Assembly (NCBI RefSeq): GCF_002224675.1
Contig: NZ_NMPZ01000012.1
Coordinates: 1-64,000, forward strand
Source of the DNA: Segatella copri
GTDB lineage: Bacteria; Bacteroidota; Bacteroidia; Bacteroidales; Bacteroidaceae
Length of the DNA: 64,000 nucleotides
Reading direction: 5' to 3'
Part shown: positions 54,703 through 62,281 of the stretch, piece after piece
Position numbering within the stretch: the first letter of the stretch is position 1
Layout of the letters: each line of letters opens with the position of its first letter
Position numbers and translations under genes: made by a program
Notes under the pieces: model-generated
Seen by the model: the letters and a program-made list of their open reading frames with translations, nothing else
The model's database searches: none
What the model was told of the DNA's origin: nothing

Positions 54703-57255
54703 ATGAAGAAAATAATAGTTCTTTTCACTATTCTGTTCGTGGCGTTCCATGCGTTTGCCCAAGAGAAAATTAGCGGTTATGTAGAAGATTCACTTACACA
54801 CAATCGCCTGACCAACGTATCGGTTACGCTGCTGCGTAATGGAAAGCCCTTGAAGTTTACACGCAGCAAGGGAGACGGAACTTTCCTGATTCCCATAGCA
54901 CAAAAACAAACTGGCGATATGCTGCAAGCTTCCTATATGGGCTATAAAAAGCAAAAAACGGCGGTTTCATCGGGAAAAGAAACCATCATCAGTATGGCTT
55001 CAACAGCTTTTGTCTTGAAGGAAGTACAAGTAAAAGGCTCTCGCATCACGGGTCGAGACACCATATCTTTTGACCTCACCCGCTTTGCCAACGAACGAGA
55101 TAACTCACTGAAAGATGTACTGAAAAAGCTGCCAGGCGTGGATATAGAGAAGAATGGTCGTATCAACTACAATGGTAAGCCCATCAATCGATTCACTGTG
55201 GAAGGTCTCGACCTGACCGGTGGCAAATATAACCAACTAGAGGAGAACATCAAGGCAAAAGATGTGAAAAAGGCCGAAGTCATCGAGCATGACCAGCCTA
55301 TCAAGGCGCTCCAGAACAAGACCTTTACAGATAATGTAGCGATGAACATCGCCCTGAAAGATAGTGCCCGCGACAAACTGATGCCCACCCTCAAGCCTTA
55401 CATGCTCGTAGGGCATCCGTCCCACGTAGGCGGAAGCATCAACATCATGCAAATTGGCAAGAAGAAACAGATGATGTATGATGCAGAATACGACAGAACA
55501 GGCAAAAATCTCGGCTATGCACTTAACCAACTCGCATCTTACAGCAATCGTCTGGCTCCAGCCTCCCTTCCATCATGGATATCAGTACCATCGCTTGACG
55601 CTCCTATCGACGAAGAACGCCTGCGCTTCAACACCTCGCAAAAATACTCCATCAACCATATCAAGAAGAACAAGGACGATGCAGAGACTCGCATAGAAGC
55701 CAACTATCTTCGTACGGTAACCCGACAAGAGCGAGAGAACATAAGTATCTACGACCTCGGCGGCGAAGCTCCTACAGTTACCACGGAGCATAACCACAAG
55801 ACAATGATCAGCGATGCCTTCAATCTGCAATGGGAGAACAAGGTAAACAAGGCTGAGCATTATGGCAACGAGAGTATCAGCCTCAGCGCAGCACAAAGCG
55901 ACGGTTTGTCAAACATCAACGACACGCTTACCCAACGTGTCCGCATCCCAAAGCTCGACCTCTCGGCAAGTATCTACCGTCTTCTCGTCTTCAAGAAAAG
56001 TCAACTCTCCTGGCGTAGCACTGCCGACTATCACCATGGTGTGGCGGACCTCTACGTTAACGACGAACGCAATCGCATCCGCACCAACCTTTGGCATACA
56101 GCCCACGCCTTACAGTGGATGAAGAATCGCTTCCACTGGACACAGGAATATAGAATGAGTATCGACCTCAACAACATCTATGCGAAATATCAGGAAAGAA
56201 GCGATAAAATCGGCAAAAACAACGGATTCATCGAAAATAGTCACGATGAAATCGGTCAAAACAGCCTTAACATCACAGGGAAGTTCACCCCTTACTGGCA
56301 ATACAAGACCGAGACGTTCCGTATGTCGTTCTCTCCCGATTTCATCTGGGAACGCTTCACCTATCCACAGAAAACTCTACTTACCATATCACCCTACCTT
56401 TACTTATATAAGAAATTGGATTTCCGTAGAGAGTTGACTATCTACACAGGATACAGTACAGGAACAGGCAATGCCACCAACTACGCCATGAAGCAATATC
56501 GTCAAAGTTATCGCTCTTGGTACACTTCGAGCGACATCATTCCGATAACTCGCTCTCTTTATGGCAAGTTGAGTTACGACTACAAGCGCCCTATCAAGGA
56601 AATCTTCTTCAGCGCATCGGTCAATGCCAGCAAAAACTGGATGAACACGGCATCCGACCTACGCATCGTGGATGGCAAATACTATACCTCATTATATAAG
56701 CAGGACAGCAAGAGCAACAATCTAGGAGCATCACTCTACATATCGAAGGGCTTCTACGACCTGCATCTGAAAACCCGCCTGGAGGGCAGTTACAACTACA
56801 GCAAGGGTGAGCAATACAGCAGCGGCAATGCCATCAGCTACACCGCCGACAACTATACAGTGAAGCCCAGCATAGACTTCTCGCCATCTTGGTGTGCCTT
56901 TAGCTATGAGGGAGAATTCTCTTTTTACAACTCGAAACGCCAGAAAATGGCGAAGTCATCGTTATTTAATTGGCGCCAAAGCGTATCTGCCACCGCTACC
57001 ATCAGCCATGTGGACCTCTCCTTCTCGCTCGTACATTATCACAATGAGCTGCAAGAGGGCAACCACCTAAACACCCTCCTTGGCGATGCATCGGCAGTTT
57101 GGAGAATGAAAAAGCTCCGCCTTTCAGCAGAGCTTCGAAACCTTTTCAACAAGAAGAACTATATGGAAACCATCTATAGCGGCATCAGTACATTGACCGA
57201 CAGCTATCAGCTTCGCCCCCGCGAACTGATGATTTCCGCCCAGTATTCCTTCTAA
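54703..57255 (+). CDS. TonB-receptor-like outer-membrane barrel with carboxypeptidase-regulatory N-terminus
   Basis: This 850-aa protein has a signal peptide (ending HAFAQ), a carboxypeptidase-D regulatory-like beta domain (ISGYVEDSLTHNRLTNVSVTLL, FTRSKGDGTFLI), a plug-like domain (SLKDVLKKLPGVDIEKNGRI, VEGLDLTGGKYNQLEENI) and a barrel ending in Phe (LMISAQYSF), the usual signal for the BAM machine. It resembles TonB-dependent receptors but has no SusD partner. It follows GLPGLI copy one and probably works with it. From about residue 88 it is nearly identical in DNA to the partial gene at 62282. The substrate is unknown. Confidence 0.9.
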   Translation: MKKIIVLFTILFVAFHAFAQEKISGYVEDSLTHNRLTNVSVTLLRNGKPLKFTRSKGDGTFLIPIAQKQTGDMLQASYMGYKKQKTAVSSGKETIISMASTAFVLKEVQVKGSRITGRDTISFDLTRFANERDNSLKDVLKKLPGVDIEKNGRINYNGKPINRFTVEGLDLTGGKYNQLEENIKAKDVKKAEVIEHDQPIKALQNKTFTDNVAMNIALKDSARDKLMPTLKPYMLVGHPSHVGGSINIMQIGKKKQMMYDAEYDRTGKNLGYALNQLASYSNRLAPASLPSWISVPSLDAPIDEERLRFNTSQKYSINHIKKNKDDAETRIEANYLRTVTRQERENISIYDLGGEAPTVTTEHNHKTMISDAFNLQWENKVNKAEHYGNESISLSAAQSDGLSNINDTLTQRVRIPKLDLSASIYRLLVFKKSQLSWRSTADYHHGVADLYVNDERNRIRTNLWHTAHALQWMKNRFHWTQEYRMSIDLNNIYAKYQERSDKIGKNNGFIENSHDEIGQNSLNITGKFTPYWQYKTETFRMSFSPDFIWERFTYPQKTLLTISPYLYLYKKLDFRRELTIYTGYSTGTGNATNYAMKQYRQSYRSWYTSSDIIPITRSLYGKLSYDYKRPIKEIFFSASVNASKNWMNTASDLRIVDGKYYTSLYKQDSKSNNLGASLYISKGFYDLHLKTRLEGSYNYSKGEQYSSGNAISYTADNYTVKPSIDFSPSWCAFSYEGEFSFYNSKRQKMAKSSLFNWRQSVSATATISHVDLSFSLVHYHNELQEGNHLNTLLGDASAVWRMKKLRLSAELRNLFNKKNYMETIYSGISTLTDSYQLRPRELMISAQYSF

Positions 57256-57263
57256 ACAAAAAT

Positions 57264-57294
57264 ACCCATCTCAGAAAAGAGACGGGTGTTTTTT
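57264..57294 (+). terminator. Terminator after the first barrel gene
   Basis: ACCCATCTC (57264-57272) pairs with GAGACGGGT (57279-57287; one mismatch), followed by GTTTTTT. Confidence 0.75.
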
Positions 57295-57450
57295 GTTGTT
57301 GATATCAGGAGTTTTATATTTATATACTGTATCCCCCTATGAGTACTTATTTCTGCTTCAGATAATTCAACTGACCGTCATTATTCTGTTTACCTTTTCC
57401 CTATCTCTGCGTCTTACTCGTAAATAAGCATAAAAAAATAAATAGAGAAC

Positions 57451-58275
57451 ATGAAAAAGATTCTAATGATTCTTGCAGCCATCCTCGCCTTAGGCAGCCT
57501 GACCGCAAAAGCACAGATGAGATCGGGCGTGGACACACTCACCCTCGACCAAGTGAAGTATCGCATCACCTACGATGCAAAACAGGTAAACGACACCACA
57601 CAAATACCATATATTTATCGCAAGGCACAGATGCGACTCGACATCGGTAGCAACATCACTCACTTCTATAACCAGTCCAAGGAGCAATGGGAACAGCAAG
57701 TCTTACAAATGATACTTTCAGGCGGTGTCATTGACCTAAGAAAAGCCGAGCCGGTAAAATGCATGGACTTTGAATTCCTCAAGAACTACCCAAAGAACGG
57801 TCTGACCCTATTTCAAGAATCGTGGGTTTTGACAACCTATCACTGCATCGAAAAGGCCGAGACTCCCGATTGGCAACTCATCCCAGACAGCACTACAACC
57901 ATCATCGGCTATCATTGCCAACTCGCCAAGACCAACTTCAAGGGAAGAACTTGGTTAGCTTGGTATGCTGAGGATATCCCTGTGCCAGAAGGTCCTTGGA
58001 AACTCTGCGGTCTGCCAGGTCTTATACTCCGTGCCTACGATGCACAGCAACAATTCTATCTCAACGCCATCGGGCTGGAAGACCTGAAAGGCAAGGAGAC
58101 TCTCAAATACGCCAAGCCAGAAAAGGCTGAGAAAGTTTCCCAGTCTGACCTCACCAAAATCAAGCAGAGAGACGATGGAAGTGAGATGCTAAGAGATGAA
58201 AAATGGACAGATGAGAATGGAAAACCTATCAAACCAAAAGCAAGGAAACGTGTTTTCAATCCAATCGAGCGATAG
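57451..58275 (+). CDS. GLPGLI family secreted protein (second copy)
   Basis: This 274-aa paralog has a signal peptide (MKKILMILAAILALGSLTAKAQ) and the motif GPWKLCGLPGLILRAYDAQQ. It shares with the first copy VKYRITYDAK, WQLIPDSTTTIIGYHCQLAKTNFKGRTWLAWYAEDIP and the tail VFNPIER. It has a single ORF-sized transcription slot: a terminator lies on each side (57264 and 58289). The 195-bp upstream gap (57256-57450) has only TACCTTTT, one base from the -7 consensus. Confidence 0.92.
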   Translation: MKKILMILAAILALGSLTAKAQMRSGVDTLTLDQVKYRITYDAKQVNDTTQIPYIYRKAQMRLDIGSNITHFYNQSKEQWEQQVLQMILSGGVIDLRKAEPVKCMDFEFLKNYPKNGLTLFQESWVLTTYHCIEKAETPDWQLIPDSTTTIIGYHCQLAKTNFKGRTWLAWYAEDIPVPEGPWKLCGLPGLILRAYDAQQQFYLNAIGLEDLKGKETLKYAKPEKAEKVSQSDLTKIKQRDDGSEMLRDEKWTDENGKPIKPKARKRVFNPIER

Positions 58276-58288
58276 GGACATCTCAAAG

Positions 58289-58340
58289 GCTTTCCATTTC
58301 AGATTTTTGCGAGTTTCTACAAAAATCTGAAATAGAAAGC
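58289..58340. terminator. Long hairpin after the second GLPGLI gene
   Basis: GCTTTC and ATTTCAGATTTTT (58289-58308) pair with AAAAATCTGAAAT and GAAAGC (58321-58340) with one mismatch, around a 12-nt loop. A T-rich stretch (TTATTTTCTT) follows on the plus strand. Confidence 0.7.
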
Positions 58341-58371
58341 TTATTTTCTTGTTCTTATCGACAATTTATTG

Positions 58372-58379
58372 TACTTTTG
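58372..58379 (+). promoter_or_regulatory. Promoter -7 element of the TPR-HTH regulator
   Basis: TACTTTTG fits TAnnTTTG. CTTG (58348-58351), three of four bases of the -33 element, lies 20 nt upstream. The ATG is 53 bp downstream of the -7 element. Confidence 0.6.
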
Positions 58380-58432
58380 CAAAAAGATTTCTGAAACAAC
58401 AAATGTAAAGTTGATAATTTGACGATAACAAT

Positions 58433-60061
58433 ATGATTTATACAAGCAAGAAAATCATCATATTTCTGTTCACTATCATACAGCTAGCCATTCTCTCTAG
58501 TTGCATGGACTCAGGATATCGCCTATCCTTCCCTGAGATAGACGATCTTGCCGACGAATACCCAGCACAAGCCAAGGTATTCCTCTCTCGTGCTGACAGC
58601 AACGACAACAAAGGCTACTATAAGCTCTTAACAGCCAAGATAGAGTATCAACTCAATGGTTACATCTATAAAGAAAACTACATAGACGATGCCATCAACA
58701 TCTTCGTGAACGAAAAGGATGACCCCCTTCTTGCACGTTCCTTATATTATAAGGGAGCCTCGATACTCAACAACTATCGAGATACCGCAAAAGCCATCAA
58801 ATGGTTCTCACAGGCCATCGCCTACGATAGCAACATGAGAGAAAAGGAGAAGCTGGATATGTACGACATATTGTGTCGCATTACCCACCAAAACATTTAC
58901 ACCGTAGAGTTAGAAGACGAGGCTCGCCAAACCAACAATATCCGCTACCGTGCCTGGGCACTACTCTATCGCAGCATCAACAACCAGGATCAGGAACTTG
59001 CCAACCAAGCTTTCGAAGTAGCCAATCAAATCAAAGAGAACAAGGACAGTACCTTGGGACCCATGTACTATCATTACTTCCAAGCCTTGATGGACAGGGG
59101 CAATGTGCCTGATTCCATCTTGATAAGCTATGCAAAGAAAGCGCAAGACAATTTCGGAGTAAAATACGACAACAACATCGATTTCTATCGCTTGCTCACA
59201 AGAAACAGCAAGGAAACCCATGCCTTCGCCATGCAGCATATCAAAGAAGAATATAACATAAATCAGGAACTCATAAAGTCATGGGGATCCTATTTCTTTG
59301 CTTTAGGATATAAGTATTATCTCCCCTTATATTTTCTCTCCCTACAAAAAGGAGATACGCTCATGGCAAACCGTGTTGCCCACGAATTACGACAAGAAGC
59401 TCCTTTGCTTGTCAAAGACGAAAACTCAGAAAAGGAAAATCAAGTAAAACTGATGTACGAGGGTGGTAACACCCGTTATCGCTATGAAAAGGTTAAGACC
59501 TATATATTTGTAGGAATCATCATCGTGCTCATCATTCTCCTGACGATGACTTACCTCTCCATTTCCAGAATCCGAAAGGCTCACCAAACGATTAAGAACT
59601 TGCATGAGTCACTGCACCAGTTAAAAGATGTGGAGAACTCTTCATTATCGGAGCAATGCGAACGATTAAACCACGAAATCACCACCCAGCTTCGCAAACT
59701 GAAACGCCGTGACAAGGACATCGAGGAATACAAGGCTCAAATTACCGAGCTCACAGACATCAGCCAAGGCTTGGTGTATTATTCGATGACGATACAAAAT
59801 CAAAACATCAGCCAGATAGGTAAGCAAGGCATCCGACAACTTCTCGCCAGCTTCAAGGTGATAGACGAGAAGTATAGCGAACGATTGGAGAACTACGACT
59901 TGAATCCATCACAAAGCCTCTTCTGCATCCTCTACCATATCGGCAAGAGCGATGAGGAAGTGATGCAAATATTGCAATACTCTCTCTCGAATATCAGGGT
60001 AAGAAAGTCGAGAATCAAGAGTGACACTGGAGTAGAGTCGTTCGATGACATCATCAGATAA
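58433..60061 (+). CDS. TPR-TM-HTH membrane regulator with a lipobox
   Basis: This 542-aa protein has a lipoprotein-like signal (IQLAILSSC, Cys24), periplasmic tetratricopeptide-like repeats (about 40-350), one membrane helix (about 355-376, YIFVGIIIVLIILLTMTYLSI), a cytoplasmic coiled coil (KNLHESLHQLKDVENSSLSEQ) and a C-terminal helix-turn-helix resembling LuxR/GerE (NPSQSLFCILYHIGKSDEEV, NIRVRKSRIKSDTGV). TPR-TM-LuxR regulators are common in Bacteroidetes. The HTH here is diverged, so DNA binding is likely but not certain. It sits between GLPGLI copies two and three and may control one or both. Acylation at Cys24 together with the inner-membrane helix would make a double anchor. Confidence 0.8.
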   Translation: MIYTSKKIIIFLFTIIQLAILSSCMDSGYRLSFPEIDDLADEYPAQAKVFLSRADSNDNKGYYKLLTAKIEYQLNGYIYKENYIDDAINIFVNEKDDPLLARSLYYKGASILNNYRDTAKAIKWFSQAIAYDSNMREKEKLDMYDILCRITHQNIYTVELEDEARQTNNIRYRAWALLYRSINNQDQELANQAFEVANQIKENKDSTLGPMYYHYFQALMDRGNVPDSILISYAKKAQDNFGVKYDNNIDFYRLLTRNSKETHAFAMQHIKEEYNINQELIKSWGSYFFALGYKYYLPLYFLSLQKGDTLMANRVAHELRQEAPLLVKDENSEKENQVKLMYEGGNTRYRYEKVKTYIFVGIIIVLIILLTMTYLSISRIRKAHQTIKNLHESLHQLKDVENSSLSEQCERLNHEITTQLRKLKRRDKDIEEYKAQITELTDISQGLVYYSMTIQNQNISQIGKQGIRQLLASFKVIDEKYSERLENYDLNPSQSLFCILYHIGKSDEEVMQILQYSLSNIRVRKSRIKSDTGVESFDDIIR

Positions 60062-60192
60062 GCACTCCCATCATTTTTCCGCTATGCTCCATTAAGTTAT
60101 CGAAGCATTACAAAAAGCTTGTATTTTAAGTTTTTCCTAATCGTAACTCTCTCGTTATCAACATATCTATTCTCACTGGCATGTAATTCCGA

Positions 60193-60224
60193 TTTGGCTA
60201 TATCTATCATTTGTGTTACCTTTG
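60193..60224 (+). promoter_or_regulatory. Promoter of the third GLPGLI gene
   Basis: TTTG (60193-60196), a 20-nt spacer and TACCTTTG (60217-60224) match the consensus exactly, 27 bp before the ATG at 60252. Confidence 0.85.
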
Positions 60225-60251
60225 CATCCGAAATTAAAACATCAAACGACT

Positions 60252-61088
60252 ATGAGAAGAATAACATTATTATTAGCAGCCATACTCACAGTATGCAGCT
60301 TGAATGCTCAGAAAGGCAACAAAAATGAGAAAGTGGTCAATATTGACAAGGTAAACTATCGCATCACCTACAATGGGAAAATGGTACCAGATACCACAAC
60401 AGTTCCCTACAACTATTGGGAGAGCGAAATGCGACTGGACATCGGTAGCAAGACAACTCATTTCTATGATAGAACCAAGCAAATATCCGATTCTATCATG
60501 GATGAACAAGCTAAGACTGGGCAATATGACATGAGTAAAATTCCTAGAGGTGGCAGAATCCATTGGGAATTTTACAAGAACTATCCATCAAAGGGGCAAA
60601 CCACTTTACTGGATAAAGTCCTTGGTAACTATTACCAATGTACAGAACAATTAGAGGTACCAAACTGGCAGCTTATCCCAGATAGCACGACTACCATCAT
60701 TGGCTATAAATGCCTGTTGGCAAAAGCACTCTTCAAAGGCAGAACCTGGTATGCCTGGTACTCAGAAGACATACCTATAAGCGAAGGACCTTGGAAAATT
60801 TCCGGACTGCCTGGTCTTGTTCTACTTGCTTACGACCAGAACAAACAATACATATTCAATGCTATCGGTATGAGCACATTGAATGGGACCGAAAGCATAA
60901 CTTTCACGGAAAAGGCAAGAGAGAAAGTAACACAGAAAGAGTTAAGAGAGGCTAAGCATAAATTTGATGGCGCAGAAGCTCTCAAAGCAACAGCGAGAAA
61001 AACTGGATTTACGTTTAAGAAATTACCCGAAGGTGCCATCAAGGCTCTAAACCGAAGCAACAAGGGCAACCCTATCGAGCTGGAGTAA
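60252..61088 (+). CDS. GLPGLI family secreted protein (third copy)
   Basis: This 278-aa paralog has a signal peptide (MRRITLLLAAILTVCSLNAQ) and the motif GPWKISGLPGLVLLAYDQNK. It shares VNYRITYNGK, WQLIPDSTTTIIGYKCLLAKALFKGRTWYAWYSEDIPI and an N/K-rich C-terminus. It is closer to copy two than to copy one. The GTG start at 60213 lies upstream of the promoter -7 element and is rejected. Its stop codon sits at the centre of a 13-bp palindrome (61074-61100). Confidence 0.92.
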   Translation: MRRITLLLAAILTVCSLNAQKGNKNEKVVNIDKVNYRITYNGKMVPDTTTVPYNYWESEMRLDIGSKTTHFYDRTKQISDSIMDEQAKTGQYDMSKIPRGGRIHWEFYKNYPSKGQTTLLDKVLGNYYQCTEQLEVPNWQLIPDSTTTIIGYKCLLAKALFKGRTWYAWYSEDIPISEGPWKISGLPGLVLLAYDQNKQYIFNAIGMSTLNGTESITFTEKAREKVTQKELREAKHKFDGAEALKATARKTGFTFKKLPEGAIKALNRSNKGNPIELE

Positions 61089-61100
61089 CTCCAGCTCGAT
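61074..61100. repeat. 13-bp perfect palindrome across the stop codon of GLPGLI copy three
   Basis: ATCGAGCTGGAGT (61074-61086) and its complement (61088-61100) meet at A61087, inside the TAA stop (61086-61088). No T-run follows. The next gene starts 58 bp after the stop. Confidence 0.65.
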
Positions 61101-61146
61101 TAACTGATCGTATTCTACATCATAACAACAAACGAACAATATAAGA

Positions 61147-62268
61147 ATGAAAAGATTTATATTCATCATCTGTTTGGTATTCCTTGGAATCATCGGAATA
61201 TCAGCCAAGAAAGAACAAACTCCCATCCATCGCTTGATACTGCAGGGCGACAGTTGCATGAACGAGCATGACTCGTACCATGCCATCACCTATTACCAGC
61301 AATATATCAATGAGCATCCACACGATTTGAATGTTCTCAGAAAGCTCGCTTCTTGCTATCGTCTTCGTGGCGACAACAAGAAGTGCATCGCCTGCATGGA
61401 TAGCATTCCTAACGACAGTCTCAACCATGAAGACTTGCGTATGATGTTCTATTCCTATCTTAATCTTGGCGATAAAAAAAAGGTAGAATTATATGGCATG
61501 ACTATCTATGGCAAATACCCATACGACGGGGAGGTATTTGCCACCCTACTTCAGCAATGGAACAACTATGGGGAGCCTGAAAGCGTTTCAGCATTCGCCT
61601 TGTCGTATGTTGAAAAACGTGACTCCACGAACATTCTCATCAACAAGGAGCTTGCCTATTCACTCTATTTACAGCTTAGATACGAGCAAGCCATCCCTAG
61701 ATACAAGAAGCTTATAGCCGATGGATTCGACAATTTTGAGTCTAACCTCGTCATAGGATTGTGCTATTATAACTTGGAAAAGTACCGAGAAGCCTATATC
61801 TATCTGAACAAGGCGGCAGAGATGAAGAAAGACAACCCAAATATGAACTGTCTCTTCTACTTGGGCATGACTTGCAAGAAGATTTCCGAACAGACTAAGA
61901 ACATCGTGGAAAAGGAAACCCTGGCAAGACACGCCATCATCAACCTGGAACGGTCTATAACCGTGGCTTACCCTCGCAGTCGTGGACTATATGTAAACCA
62001 GCAACTTGCTGAGCTTTATTACTATAAAATGGAATACGAGAATGCAGGTCATGCCTTCGCCCAGTGCATCGAATATGATGACGAGGACGATCCTCACAAC
62101 TATTATAATGCTGCGCAAATGTATATCGGAGCCAAGATGAAGCCACAGGCAAAACTCTATCTCCAGATGTTCTTGGCAAAAGCTGATAAGTTGAAGGATG
62201 AAAAGGAAAAAGCTAAACTTACAGCGAAAGTAAAGGAGCAACTAAAAGGTTTGCAAACAGATAAATAG
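61147..62268 (+). CDS. Secreted tetratricopeptide-repeat protein
   Basis: This 373-aa protein has a signal peptide (MKRFIFIICLVFLGIIGISA) and about eight TPR-like units (YHAITYYQQYINEHPHDLN, LRYEQAIPRYKKLIADGFDNF, GLCYYNLEKYREAYIYLNKAA, YYKMEYENAGHAFAQCIEYD). It is probably a periplasmic scaffold for protein contacts. It ends 13 bp before the second barrel gene on the same strand, so the two are likely co-translated and may act together. The third GLPGLI gene precedes it by 58 bp. Confidence 0.88.
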   Translation: MKRFIFIICLVFLGIIGISAKKEQTPIHRLILQGDSCMNEHDSYHAITYYQQYINEHPHDLNVLRKLASCYRLRGDNKKCIACMDSIPNDSLNHEDLRMMFYSYLNLGDKKKVELYGMTIYGKYPYDGEVFATLLQQWNNYGEPESVSAFALSYVEKRDSTNILINKELAYSLYLQLRYEQAIPRYKKLIADGFDNFESNLVIGLCYYNLEKYREAYIYLNKAAEMKKDNPNMNCLFYLGMTCKKISEQTKNIVEKETLARHAIINLERSITVAYPRSRGLYVNQQLAELYYYKMEYENAGHAFAQCIEYDDEDDPHNYYNAAQMYIGAKMKPQAKLYLQMFLAKADKLKDEKEKAKLTAKVKEQLKGLQTDK

Positions 62269-62281
62269 AAAAAGGCGAATT

